From Coriobacteriaceae bacterium (lineage in GTDB: Bacteria; Actinomycetota; Coriobacteriia; Coriobacteriales; Coriobacteriaceae), in contig DAJPFV010000001.1 in assembly GCA_025993015.1 (NCBI GenBank), forward strand, positions 186,001 to 250,000: a stretch of DNA of 64,000 bases, in the 5' to 3' direction. Positions within the stretch are counted from its first letter, which is position 1; the number at the start of each line of letters is the position of its first letter. The position numbers were made by a program, and so were the translations under genes. The notes under the pieces are model-generated. The model saw nothing but the letters and a program-made list of their open reading frames with translations, searched no databases and was not told the origin of the DNA. Shown in pieces: positions 42,072 through 50,669 of this stretch.

Positions 42072-42989
42072 ATGCGCTGCCTTATCATCCACAACCCGGC
42101 ATCGGGCCCCAGCTCAGATGAAATCTTCGCATTCACGCACGCCCTTGCACAGGGCGGCGACGAGGTCGTGATGCGCTTTATCGGCGATGGCATGGAACCC
42201 GAGGACGCCGTGGCAGACGTGCGCGAGTTTGACCGCGTGGTCGTTTCGGGCGGCGACGGCACTGTCTCCAACGTGCTCGACCAGATGCGCGGATGCGGTG
42301 TCCCCACGCTCGTCTTCCCCTCCGGTACGGCCTGCCTGTTCTTCAACAACATCGGCAATGCCCCCGAGGCGGCGGCGCTCGCCAAGGCCTGCCGTGCCGG
42401 TCGCACGGTCAAAGTCGACATGGGCGAGCTCTTTTGGCTCGACGAGAACGGCAACGAGAAGCGCCACGGCTTCATCATCATCGCCGGCTCGGGCTTCGAC
42501 GCCGAGATCATGATGAAGGCCGCCCCCACCAAAAACGACATCGGCGAGATCGCCTACTTCCTCTCTGCGCTCGCCACGCCCAACCCTACGGTAGCGCACT
42601 TTACGATTGAGCATGACGGCATTGTCGAGGAGCTCGACGGCATCTGCTGCATGGCCGGCAACACCTCGGTCATCCAAAACGACATCAACCTGTTCCCCGA
42701 CTGCCGTATGAACGATGGCATGGTCGACATTGCGGTCATCGAACCCGTGCGCACCGTGCAGCTGCTGCCTACCGTGATCACCGCCGCACTCGACCCCGCC
42801 GGCAAGGTACTCGGGCGCCCGCAGTTCAAGATCATCCAGACCAAGGAAGCCAAGATCACCTGCACCCCGTCGCTGGGCATGCAGTTCGATGGCGAGATTA
42901 TCTCCAGCAACTCGGGCGTCTTTGGAGCCCGCGCGCTTCCACAATGCCTCGACCTCATCGTCGACGAATTCTCCCCGCTCGGAAAATAG
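42072..42989 (+). CDS. Diacylglycerol/lipid kinase family protein
   Basis: A 305-residue cytoplasmic lipid kinase of the DagK/YegS type. NPASGPSSDE at the N-terminus and the nucleotide-binding VVVSGGDGTVSNVL are clear. The usual GTANDF motif is altered to GTACLFFNN, and LDGICCMAGNTSVIQ and MNDGMVDIAVIEP match the C-terminal domain. The altered motif could shift substrate. The 30-residue membrane protein gene follows after 9 bases. Confidence 0.88.
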   Translation: MRCLIIHNPASGPSSDEIFAFTHALAQGGDEVVMRFIGDGMEPEDAVADVREFDRVVVSGGDGTVSNVLDQMRGCGVPTLVFPSGTACLFFNNIGNAPEAAALAKACRAGRTVKVDMGELFWLDENGNEKRHGFIIIAGSGFDAEIMMKAAPTKNDIGEIAYFLSALATPNPTVAHFTIEHDGIVEELDGICCMAGNTSVIQNDINLFPDCRMNDGMVDIAVIEPVRTVQLLPTVITAALDPAGKVLGRPQFKIIQTKEAKITCTPSLGMQFDGEIISSNSGVFGARALPQCLDLIVDEFSPLGK

Positions 42990-42998
42990 GAGGACCCT

Positions 42999-43091
42999 AT
43001 GAACGACAATCCCCTGCTCGGCTTCATCATCATCGTTTTGGCCATGCTCGTCGGCTATGCGATCAACGTGATCCACCGCCGGAAGAAGTAA
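42999..43091 (+). CDS. Small single-pass membrane protein (30 residues)
   Basis: A 30-codon gene with an excellent ribosome site (TAGGAGGACCCT before the ATG). The product has a short N-terminus MNDNP, one hydrophobic segment (LLGFIIIVLAMLVGYAINVI) and a basic tail HRRKK, which predicts a single membrane helix with the C-terminus in the cytoplasm. It lies 9 bases after the lipid kinase gene and before a terminator, so the two form one transcript. No known family recognised; a role as a membrane anchor or small regulator of the kinase is speculation. Confidence 0.75.
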   Translation: MNDNPLLGFIIIVLAMLVGYAINVIHRRKK

Positions 43092-43126
43092 TTCCACATT
43101 GGTATGATATTCATCCAATTATCGTC

Positions 43127-43168
43127 TCCCCTGCTGTTTATGCATTTGCCAAACAGCAGGGGGATTTT
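43127..43168 (+). terminator. Terminator of the lipid kinase operon
   Basis: TCCCCTGCTGTTT and AAACAGCAGGGGGA form a 13 bp stem with an 11-base loop, followed by TTTTC. Confidence 0.9.
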
Positions 43169-43224
43169 CATTTCGGGCATTCCCAGCTACTTTATTCGGC
43201 TACAGTAATCACAGGGCGCCTTTA

Positions 43225-43253
43225 TTAAAGTAAAGCTACAAACTGAGTATAAT
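43225..43253 (+). promoter_or_regulatory. Promoter of the C69 dipeptidase gene
   Basis: -35 TTAAAG (43225-43230), 17-base spacer, -10 TATAAT (43248-43253). A hairpin AAGCCCTC/GAGGGCTT (43356-43379) followed by TCGC lies in the leader. Nothing else is seen between 43169 and 43398. Confidence 0.6.
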
Positions 43254-43577
43254 TAACCGCTCATCGCATATTTCATTACGCTTATCGAGTAAGTTTCTTT
43301 CATAGATGAATATTGTTTCCAGTTCGTTACGCTAATGGGGTGTCTTTATTGGCTGAAGCCCTCTGGCAACGGAGGGCTTTCGCACGCTGGGAGGGAAAAT
43401 GAGGAAAACTCACCCCGTCAACGCGCTCAAGAAGCTAGGCATAGGCCTCGCCTTTGGAGCTGCAACCATCATGTCCATGCCGACATCTGCGCTCGCCTGC
43501 ACGCAGATATACATGGGCAAAAACCTTACGGCCGACGGCAACACGTACTACGGCCGCGCCGAGGACTTTGGCAAGCG

Positions 43578-43583
43578 CTATCT
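43578..43583. repeat. Target-site duplication, left copy
   Basis: CTATCT directly before the left end TGTTAGCG of the element; the matching copy is at 45960-45965. Confidence 0.85.
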
Positions 43584-43720
43584 TGTTAGCGCCGGGCGAT
43601 TTTAGCCGCTAATAGTCAAACTATTTTGACCAATCCCGGTCACCGAATAATGGCCACCGTGCCTCCCCGCCGCCACTACGCTGGTGGTGCCAACACGCCG
43701 GCGTTAGGAGGACCATTGAG

Positions 43721-45028
43721 GTGAACGAGAGACACGATGACCTACAGGAGATTATAGACGCGGCGCTCCGGGAGATGGCCGCGGAGGAGGGCGACGGGTT
43801 CGACCCGCAGGCATGCAACCTCGCGGAGTTCTGCAGGAGGACGGGGCTCACCCGCTCCCGCGCGAGGACGGTCAGGGCACACGGGTTCAGGGCCCTGCCC
43901 CACGGGAACAGCGGGAGGAGGGCCGCGCCGGGCGTGCTCGCCGGCCACACCGGCCTGGTGGACGACCTCCTGCGGAAGGGCGTCACCAACTCGCAGGTGA
44001 TATTCGAGCGGCTGCTCGGCCAGGGCTACGCCGGCGGCCTCACCACGGTGAAGACCTATATCGCCGCGCACCGGGACCTCGTGCCCGCGAAGAGGCGGCA
44101 GGCGGCCCCGCAGGGCTGCCGCGGCCAGCGCTTCAGGACGGCGCCCGGAGAGGCCTACCAGATGGACTGGGGCTTCGTCGCGGTCGAGCGCCCTGGCGGG
44201 GAGCGGGCGCGGATCGCCTGCTTCGCCATGGTCTGCCACCATTGCGGGGGCGCCCACGTCGAGTTCTTCCCGAACGCGCGCCAGGAGAACCTCCTCATCG
44301 GGATGCTGCACGCGTTCTCGGCGCTGGGCGTGCCCGCGACCGTGCTCACCGACAACATGAAGAGCGTGGTCGTCCGCCGCGATGCCGACGGCCGGCCCGT
44401 CTGGCAGGCCGACTACGCCGAGTTCATGGGCGTCGTCGGCTTCCGCACCAGGTTGTGCAGGCCGCGCCACCCCTATACGAAGGGCAAGGTGGAGAGGCTC
44501 GTCCGCTTCGTGAAGGGGAACTTCCTCGCGGGAAGGTCCTTTACCGACCTTGACGCCCTCAACCGGGAGGCCGCCCTCTGGTGCGCCGAGCAGGGAGGCC
44601 GCTGGCGGCGCGCGGCGGCATGCGTCCCGATGCGCGAGCACGAGGCGGCGTGCTCGGCGAACACCAGGCCGCTCGAGGTCACGGCCGAGGTCGAGCGGTA
44701 CCTGTGCCCGCGCCGGAAGATCTCCTTCGACGGCTTCGTGAGCTTCGAGGGGCACCGCTACGGCGTGCCCTACTGGTACGTCCGCCGCGAGTGCAGGGTG
44801 AACCGGGAGGGGCGCGTGGTGCACATATACAGCGACGACCTCTCCCGCGAGCTCGTCGCCCACGCCGTCGGCACCGGCGCCGACAGCTGGTGCGAGGGGC
44901 AGTGGGAGACATCGCCGGCGCAGCCCGAGGAGCTGCCGACCCAGCCGGTGGGGACCGTGGTCGAGCAAATCGCCCCGCCCAGGACGAAACCCGGTTTCGA
45001 GAGGTTCGACTTCGGGAGGGCCGAATGA
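43721..45028 (+). CDS. istA: IS21-family transposase IstA
   Basis: DDE transposase of 435 residues. A GTG start is chosen because TAGGAGGACC lies upstream. The N-terminal HTH region (FCRRTGLTRSRARTVRAHG) is followed by an integrase core with the catalytic triad D149 (YQMDWGF), D211 (LTDNMKS) and E258 (KGKVERL). The C-terminal part is beta-rich as in IstA. It overlaps istB by four bases. Confidence 0.95.
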   Translation: MNERHDDLQEIIDAALREMAAEEGDGFDPQACNLAEFCRRTGLTRSRARTVRAHGFRALPHGNSGRRAAPGVLAGHTGLVDDLLRKGVTNSQVIFERLLGQGYAGGLTTVKTYIAAHRDLVPAKRRQAAPQGCRGQRFRTAPGEAYQMDWGFVAVERPGGERARIACFAMVCHHCGGAHVEFFPNARQENLLIGMLHAFSALGVPATVLTDNMKSVVVRRDADGRPVWQADYAEFMGVVGFRTRLCRPRHPYTKGKVERLVRFVKGNFLAGRSFTDLDALNREAALWCAEQGGRWRRAAACVPMREHEAACSANTRPLEVTAEVERYLCPRRKISFDGFVSFEGHRYGVPYWYVRRECRVNREGRVVHIYSDDLSRELVAHAVGTGADSWCEGQWETSPAQPEELPTQPVGTVVEQIAPPRTKPGFERFDFGRAE

Positions 45029-45852
45029 TGGCGGGCGCGGGGGCGAGCCCCTACGAGCTCGCGAGCGACGCCGCGTCGAGGCTCGGGATCGCCGTCGGGG
45101 CGGAGGAGCTCGCGACCCTCGCCTCGGACCTCGACCTCGGCGACGGGGAGATGGCCGCCGTGGCAGCCACCTTCTCCTACCTTGCGGAGAAGAGGAGGCT
45201 CGCCTCCATCGAGACGCTGCTGAGGCTGAGCAGGCTGCCCAGGCGCGAGCCCAAGACCTTCGAGGGCTTCGACTTCTCCAGGATCCAGGGCCGGGACGCG
45301 GCCGCGCTGGGCAAGCTCCCGTCGCTGGCCGACCTCTACGCGCACCGCAACGTCGCCTTCGTCGGGCCCGGCGGCATAGGGAAGACGCACCTCGCGCAGG
45401 CCTACGGGCGCGAGTGCTGCATGCGGGGGCTCAAGACCTACTACATAAAGGCGACCGAGCTCAGGGACAGGTTCCAGAAGGCCGTCCAGCGGGGAAACAC
45501 CTCGCGGGTCGTCTCCTCGCTCGTCAAGCCGTCGTGCCTCATCGTTGACGAGGTGGGGAGATGCGTCTACGACAGGCCGTGCACCGACCTGTTCTTCGAT
45601 GTCGTCGACAGGCGCTACGAGAAGGAGGGGCCGAACGCGATGGTCCTCACGAGCAACATCGCCCCGAGCGGGTGGGATGAGTTCTTCACGGGCGACGACA
45701 CGCTCCTCTGCGCCCTCGACAGGCTGTTCGACAAGGCGTCGGTGTTCGTGATGCGGGGCCCGAGCTACCGCGGCAGGGAGCTTGACACCTACTCGGTGGA
45801 GGCCGTCCCCCAGGCGGTGAAGGTGAGGGGGATCCAGCCCGAGGGGATGTAG
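45025..45852 (+). CDS. istB: IS21-family helper ATPase IstB
   Basis: AAA+ ATPase of 275 residues that directs IstA to the target. The ATG at 45025 overlaps the istA stop (ATGA) and has GGGAGGGCC upstream. The Walker A motif GPGGIGKTH is at residues 114-122 and Walker B CLIVDEVG near 170. The frame is open further upstream within istA, but that part is not IstB-like. Confidence 0.95.
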   Translation: MMAGAGASPYELASDAASRLGIAVGAEELATLASDLDLGDGEMAAVAATFSYLAEKRRLASIETLLRLSRLPRREPKTFEGFDFSRIQGRDAAALGKLPSLADLYAHRNVAFVGPGGIGKTHLAQAYGRECCMRGLKTYYIKATELRDRFQKAVQRGNTSRVVSSLVKPSCLIVDEVGRCVYDRPCTDLFFDVVDRRYEKEGPNAMVLTSNIAPSGWDEFFTGDDTLLCALDRLFDKASVFVMRGPSYRGRELDTYSVEAVPQAVKVRGIQPEGM

Positions 45853-45959
45853 GAATGCGATAGGAAAGTCATAGATGCGGGCGTGTTGGCTAAAATGGGT
45901 CGGCCGGGATTGGTCAATCTCGGCCGACTATATTTGGCTAAATTATTCCGGCGCTAACA

Positions 45960-45965
45960 CTATCT
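45960..45965. repeat. Target-site duplication, right copy
   Basis: CTATCT following the right end CGCTAACA of the element; here the dipeptidase frame resumes. Confidence 0.85.
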
Positions 45966-47738
45966 TAAGCACTACGGCATCGAACCTGCCCACGAACCTG
46001 GCTTTAAGTACAGCTCGATTGAATCTGCTTTTGAATACACTTCGAACAAGCCTACCTATCGCTACAGCTATGTACGCGACCACCCCTCCAACTGGATGGG
46101 TCGCACCGACGCCTACTCCGAGGCCGGCATCAACGAGAAGGGCGTCTCCTGCTCCGCCACGCTAAGCACCTCCTATAACGAGGAGGCCGCTGCAGCAGAC
46201 CCCATCGATGAGGAAGTGGGTCTGGGCGAGTACAGTTACGGCAGCATCATCCTGGGCGAGAGCGCCACGGCCCGCGAGGGCGTCGAGCTTCTCGGCAGCC
46301 TGATCGATGATCAAGGCGTCTGCACCAACGACCAGATCATCATCGCCGACAACAACGAGACCTGGCTGTTCGCCACACTTTCCGCCCATCAGTGGATCGC
46401 CATGAAGCTCGCTGACGACGTCGCGTCGCTCAACCCTAATATCGGGAGCCTCAACTACGATGTCGACCTCAATGACACCGAGAATTGCCTCCACTCTGAA
46501 AAGATCCAATCCATGCCCGAAGAAAAGGGTTTCGCCAAATACTCCGCTGACGGCAAATTCGATGTCGCCCAAACGTATGGCGAAAGCCTCGCCGATTCCG
46601 GCGTAAACCAGTGGTCCCGTTATGTGCAAGGCCGCAATTATTTTGGTAGTCAGCTGACCGAAGGCACAGATTACGACATTATCACAGTAAAGGAGAAAGG
46701 AAAACCTGACCAAAAGGGAGCCATGGTCAGCGAAATCCAGCCCCTGTTCTTCAAGCCTGGCAAGTCTGGTTGGAGCACTTTCGAGTTGATTCGCGCCTTC
46801 GGCAACCGCGGCGAGAACGTCCCTGGCCTCAACGCGAACACTGATGGTGTTTATTGCATCGGCAGCGAGCGCAACACCGAGATCAACCTCTTCCAGATTC
46901 GTCGCGGGTATGACCCCGAAGTCGCTACCATCCAGTGGGAAATGCTCTCCCGCGCCGCGTACTCCGTCGCCATCCCGTTGTACTCCGCTCTGATAACTGA
47001 GGTCAGCCCGTACTTCAGCGATCAGACCGTCTCCTACGATCACTGCAAACAGACTGACGTCGTGTACAACGAGGAGCCCGAGAACTCAATCAACTACGTC
47101 CTCATGGACATCAGCTCGCTCTGCTTTGAGAACCCTGACACCCTTGGTATCAGCGTCCGTGCCTACCTCGATGCGCTCCAGAACGAGCTCATCGAGCAGA
47201 ACAAGGAAGTTGACGCCGCCATGCTAGCCGAGACGACCACCGAGGGCCGCACTGCCCTGGCTAACAAGGCCGGCAAGGCTGCTACCGAGAACACCTACAA
47301 GAAGTGCAAGGCACTGCTCCAGGAGATGCGCGCCTATCAGAAGGCCGAAAACTTCGACCAGCCCTTCACCCCGAGCGACCTGAACACCGAGATCAACGGC
47401 CTCAAGGTGTCCATCACCTACGCCAAGGACGCTCTTGCCACCGACCCGGTAACCCCGGATCAGCCTGGTACTCCTGAGCAGCCCGGTACTCCTGAGCAGC
47501 CCGGTACCCCCGAGCAGCCCGCTAAGCCCGAGCAGCCCACCACCAAGCCCGAGAAGCCTGGCAAGTCGGACACCACGACCACGGTAACCACCAACAAGAC
47601 GAACACCAAGGGCGGCCTGCCCACCACCGGTGATCGTTTTGATGGCCGCATGGTGGCCGCATTCGCCATCGCTGGCGTTGCCGTCATCTCCGCGGGCGGT
47701 TACTTCCTCTACCGTCGCAATAAGGAGTAACGTCTTAG

Positions 47739-47788
47739 CTGAGCGGACAAGGCAGCAATGGCAGCCTCGCCCGCTCAGCCCGCTCTTT
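47739..47788 (+). terminator. Terminator after the dipeptidase gene
   Basis: CTGAGCGG and CCGCTCAG pair around a 24-base loop, followed by CCGCTCTTTTG. Further on, GGCGGG-AAA-CCCGCC (47793-47807) and an AAATCTTTTT palindrome add a second stop. Confidence 0.7.
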
Positions 47789-47917
47789 TGACCGGCGGGA
47801 AACCCGCCTGAAATCTTTTTAAAAAAGATTTCCCCGCACACACTTCGCTGTGCTATAGTGCAGCGCAACAGCAACTAGGTGCGACCGCGCCACGGCATCA
47901 CGAAAGGAGCCACCAAC

Positions 47918-47986
47918 ATGAAGAACACGATGAAGTCTCTCAACAACTGGTGGTGGCGTGATGCGAATACGATCGGTCGACAGTGA
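47918..47986 (+). CDS. Tryptophan leader peptide (22 residues, WWW)
   Basis: A 22-residue leader with three consecutive Trp codons at positions 11-13 (NNWWWRD; 47948-47956), preceded by a strong ribosome site GAAAGGAGCCACCAAC. A -10-like TATAGT lies at 47854-47859. The peptide has no other recognisable function. Its stop is followed by overlapping RNA stems and a terminator, the classical layout of transcription attenuation by ribosome stalling at Trp codons. The operon behind it encodes a probable tryptophan transporter, which fits. Confidence 0.88.
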   Translation: MKNTMKSLNNWWWRDANTIGRQ

Positions 47987-48053
47987 GTCCCTCACGCCTG
48001 TTTTTGCGCTCTAGGTGATTGGAAGGCCTCCGGTTTCGACCGGGGGCCTTTTT
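47974..48053 (+). promoter_or_regulatory. Trp attenuator (antiterminator and terminator)
   Basis: Terminator: AAGGCCTCCGGT pairs with ACCGGGGGCCTT over a TTCG loop (48023-48050), then TTTTT. Alternative: CGGTCGA (47974-47980), inside the leader reading frame 17 bases past the last Trp codon, is complementary to TCGACCG (48036-48042) in the terminator. A ribosome stalled at WWW would leave CGGTCGA free to break the terminator; one reaching the stop would cover it. A small GTGAG/CTCAC stem (47983-47995) overlaps the stop. Confidence 0.8.
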
Positions 48054-48130
48054 CTATCTCGAGCCCGATCGCATTCGCATCACGCGCCTCCGCTTTTCTC
48101 TTGCACCCCCATTCCGAAAGGATTTTCACC

Positions 48131-48703
48131 ATGTCTCAGAACACCACCGCCGCCCAGCCCCGCACCGTCCAGACCGCCGACCGCGGCAAACTCGACGTCC
48201 GCGCCCTCGTCCTGCTCGCCATCCTGCTCGCTGCCGGCTTCATCCTCAACTTCACCGTCGGCAAGGCCATCTCGGGCATCTCGGGCGGCATGATCAGCCC
48301 CGAGTTCATCATCTCGGCCTTCTGCCTCACCATCCTGGTCGTTCGTCCCAACATCGGCCAGGCGCTCGTCATTGGCCTCATCTCGGCTGCCGTGATCCAG
48401 ATCACCACCACTTCGCCGTTCGTCGATTTTGCCGCCGAGGGCATCGCCGCCATGCTCATGGCCGGCATCGTCAACGCCGCCGGCAAGAACGGTCAGGTCA
48501 AGCCAGCCATCGCCATTGTCGCAACCTTCCTGACCACCTTTGTCTCCGGCGTCATCTTCATGATCATCAAGATGGCCATGCTCGGCGTGGTCGGCGAGCT
48601 CGCCGCCGCCATGCTGCCCGTCGTTGCCATGACCGCCGTCTTTAACGCCATTCTGGTCGGCGCCCTCTACCTGCCCATCCAGAAGGCTCTTAGACTCAAC
48701 TAA
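48131..48703 (+). CDS. TrpP-like tryptophan transporter, ECF S component
   Basis: Membrane protein of 190 residues from the ATG at 48131 (AAAGGATT upstream). About six hydrophobic segments are seen. GGMISPEFIISAFCLTILV, QALVIGLISAAVIQITTTSP and a C-terminal LPVVAMTAVFNAILVGALYLPI resemble Bacillus TrpP. The leader with three Trp codons and the ECF ATPase and T genes downstream argue for Trp uptake as the substrate-binding part of an ECF transporter. Specificity is inferred. Confidence 0.85.
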   Translation: MSQNTTAAQPRTVQTADRGKLDVRALVLLAILLAAGFILNFTVGKAISGISGGMISPEFIISAFCLTILVVRPNIGQALVIGLISAAVIQITTTSPFVDFAAEGIAAMLMAGIVNAAGKNGQVKPAIAIVATFLTTFVSGVIFMIIKMAMLGVVGELAAAMLPVVAMTAVFNAILVGALYLPIQKALRLN

Positions 48704-48709
48704 CCCGCT

Positions 48710-48812
48710 CGGCTTTACGAGCCACCCCATCTTGGCGTTCATTCGTCGCTCGCGTACCCAAGTACGCTTCGCTCCTCTTTCTCGCGCCAACCTGGGGCCC
48801 CTCGTAAAGCCG
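48710..48812. repeat. Nested inverted repeat, element D
   Basis: Arms 48710-48737 and 48785-48812 pair as CGGCTTTACGAG, CCCCA and TTGGCG with short mismatches. The core holds GCGTAC-CCAA-GTACGC. It begins 7 bases after the TrpP stop. The 214-base gap before the ATPase gene holds this and element E. Confidence 0.7.
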
Positions 48813-48855
48813 TCTCCGTGCTTCACCACCAAAAACTGTCCCAAACGACTAGCTT

Positions 48856-48899
48856 TTGGGGACGTTCTTAAACGACTAGTCATTAAAGAACGTCCCCAA
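48856..48899. repeat. 14 bp inverted repeat directly upstream of the ECF ATPase
   Basis: TTGGGGACGTTCTT and its exact complement flank a 16-base loop. AAACGACTAG occurs twice nearby. The hairpin ends 18 bases before the ATPase ATG, so it could modulate its translation or mRNA stability. Confidence 0.6.
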
Positions 48900-48917
48900 T
48901 GACTATGAAAGGTATCC

Positions 48918-50669
48918 ATGGAAACGATCATCAACGTCGACGATGTCTCGTTCTCCTATGGCACGCAGACCGAGCAAGCGCTCAGCCACATCTCGCTCAG
49001 CGTGAACAAGGGAGATTTCATCGGCATCATCGGACCCTCGGGCGCCGGCAAGTCCACGCTTGCCGCCTGTCTGTCGGGCGCCGTGCCCCACCACTACACC
49101 GGCACGTTCTTTGGGTCCGTCATGGTCGACGGCCACGACACCTGCGAAGTCTCGCTCACCGACGTGTCGCAAATCGTCGGCAGTGTGCTGCAGGATATCG
49201 ACACGCAGATGGTCGCTTCGGTCGTCGAGGACGAGATGCTCTTTGGCCTCGAGAACTTTGGCGTTCCCCACGACCAGATCAAGCAGCGCGTGAGCGAAAC
49301 TCTCGAGACCGTCGGCATCAGCGACCTGCGCGACCGCGAGATCGCCACCCTCTCGGGCGGACAGAAGCAAAAGGTAGCCATCGCCGCCATCCTCGCCATG
49401 CGTCCGCGCGTCTTGGTTCTCGACGAGCCCACCGCGGCACTCGACCCCGCCAGCTCCACGTTGGTCTTCGAGACGCTGCGTGAGGCAAACCGCGCACTTG
49501 GAATCACCATCGTCGTCGTCGAGCAAAAGGTCGCCCTGCTCTCGGAGTACTGCAACCGCGTGCTCGTGCTCAACCATGGCGAAATCGCGCTGCAGGGCGA
49601 GCCACACGAGGTCTTCGCGCATACCGACGAGCTCCGTGCCATCGGCGTCGACTGCCCTCGCGTCACGCGTATCTTCAATAGCCTCGAGGCCGATGGCCTG
49701 GTAAGCGGTACCCCCTGCTTGGATGTCGATGAGGTCGAGCGCATGATTTCGGGCATCGTCGACCCCGCACGCGCGGCTATCGAAGCCCAGGCGCCCGCCG
49801 GTTCCCCGCATGCACCGTCGTTGCGCCCTCATGCCAAGGACGCCGAACCCGTACTCACCTTCAACCATGTTGAGTTTGCCTATCCCAATGGCGGCGCCGC
49901 CGTACACGACCTTAGCCTGACGCTCTATCCCGGCGAGCTCGTGGGCATCGTCGGCCAAAACGGCGCCGGCAAGACCACGCTCACCAAACTGCTCACAGGC
50001 CTGCTTAAGCCTGCCTCGGGCAGCGTGCGCGTTACGGGCCTGGACACCGCTGCGGTCCCCACGAGCCGCATCGCCCGCGAGGTCGCAACGCTCTTCCAAA
50101 ACCCCGACCGCCAGATCTGCAAGGATACCGTGCTCGACGAGGTCGCTTTTGGCCTGGAGCTTGCCGGCATCGACCGCGCCGAGGCCCTGCGTCGTGCCCA
50201 GCTCGTCATCGACCGCTTTGGCCTGCCCGCCGACGAGGCGCCTTTCTCCCTTTCGCGCGGCCAGCGACAAATGGTGGCGCTCGCCTCCGTCGTAGTGGTT
50301 GAGCCCAAGATCGTAGTGCTCGACGAGCCCACGAGCGGCCTTGACTACCGCGAGTGCATGACCGTCATGGAAACGGTGCGCACCATGGCAGAGCGCGGCT
50401 GCGCCGTGATCATGGTCTGCCACGATATGGAAGTCGTTTCCGACTTTGCCGAGCGCATCGTTGTGATGGCCGACGGCCGTATCCTCGACCGCGGACGCAC
50501 ACACGAGCTGTTCTCGAATATTAAGCTCATGCAGCGTGCCTACGTGGAGCCGCCCCAGGTCATTGAACTCTCGCGCCGCTTGGCATCCTCCGTCTCCCCC
50601 GCTTTTGCGCAGGTGAGCGAGGTTACCGATATCGTTCGCATTACCAAGGAGATGGTCCGTCGTGGTTAA
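48918..50669 (+). CDS. ECF transporter double ATPase (A and A' fused)
   Basis: A 583-residue cytoplasmic protein with two ABC ATPase domains in one chain. Domain 1: Walker A GPSGAGKST (39-47), signature LSGGQKQKVAIA, Walker B VLVLDEPTAALDP. Domain 2 from about residue 310: Walker A GQNGAGKTT, signature LSRGQRQMVALAS (one deviation from LSGGQ), Walker B IVVLDEPTSGLD. It powers the TrpP-like S component through the T subunit. It overlaps the T gene by 8 bases. Confidence 0.93.
   Translation: METIINVDDVSFSYGTQTEQALSHISLSVNKGDFIGIIGPSGAGKSTLAACLSGAVPHHYTGTFFGSVMVDGHDTCEVSLTDVSQIVGSVLQDIDTQMVASVVEDEMLFGLENFGVPHDQIKQRVSETLETVGISDLRDREIATLSGGQKQKVAIAAILAMRPRVLVLDEPTAALDPASSTLVFETLREANRALGITIVVVEQKVALLSEYCNRVLVLNHGEIALQGEPHEVFAHTDELRAIGVDCPRVTRIFNSLEADGLVSGTPCLDVDEVERMISGIVDPARAAIEAQAPAGSPHAPSLRPHAKDAEPVLTFNHVEFAYPNGGAAVHDLSLTLYPGELVGIVGQNGAGKTTLTKLLTGLLKPASGSVRVTGLDTAAVPTSRIAREVATLFQNPDRQICKDTVLDEVAFGLELAGIDRAEALRRAQLVIDRFGLPADEAPFSLSRGQRQMVALASVVVVEPKIVVLDEPTSGLDYRECMTVMETVRTMAERGCAVIMVCHDMEVVSDFAERIVVMADGRILDRGRTHELFSNIKLMQRAYVEPPQVIELSRRLASSVSPAFAQVSEVTDIVRITKEMVRRG

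Larger units (their letters stand above)
43584..45959 (+). mobile_element. IS21-family insertion sequence, complete
   Basis: The 2376-base element has terminal inverted repeats TGTTAGCGCCGG at both ends and subterminal TTGACCAATCCCGG repeats, plus istA and istB overlapping by ATGA. It is flanked by the 6-base duplication CTATCT. Its GC content and codon choice are more extreme than the interrupted gene. Both reading frames are intact, so it may still be active. Confidence 0.95.
43399..47730 (+). pseudogene. Sortase-anchored C69 family dipeptidase split by IS21 insertion
   Basis: Ntn-type dipeptidase (PepD-like, C69). The 5' part (43399-43583) encodes a signal peptide ending SALA and then Cys34 of CTQIYMGKNLTADG, the expected N-terminal nucleophile. 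The frame resumes at 45961 with YLKHYGIEP and runs to 47730. Removing the insert and one copy of the 6-base duplication joins the parts in frame into 649 codons. The C-terminus has three PGTPEQ repeats, an LPTTG sortase motif, a membrane helix and RRNKE. As it stands, the 5' part ends soon after entering the element, so no full enzyme is made. The 3' part has an in-frame ATG at 46096, but it would lack the signal peptide and nucleophile. Confidence 0.92.

Noticed and set aside
43742..44968. Long minus-strand frame opposite istA
   Set aside because: Shadow of the GC-rich transposase gene; low-complexity Arg/Ala/Val translation with no domain.
44581..45024. Extended N-terminus of IstB inside istA
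   Set aside because: The extension is Arg-rich out-of-frame translation of istA. The ATG at 45025 with ATGA overlap is the normal IS21 arrangement.
43584..45959. Composite transposon or phage remnant
   Set aside because: Only istA and istB lie between the ends and there is no second element copy, cargo or integrase.
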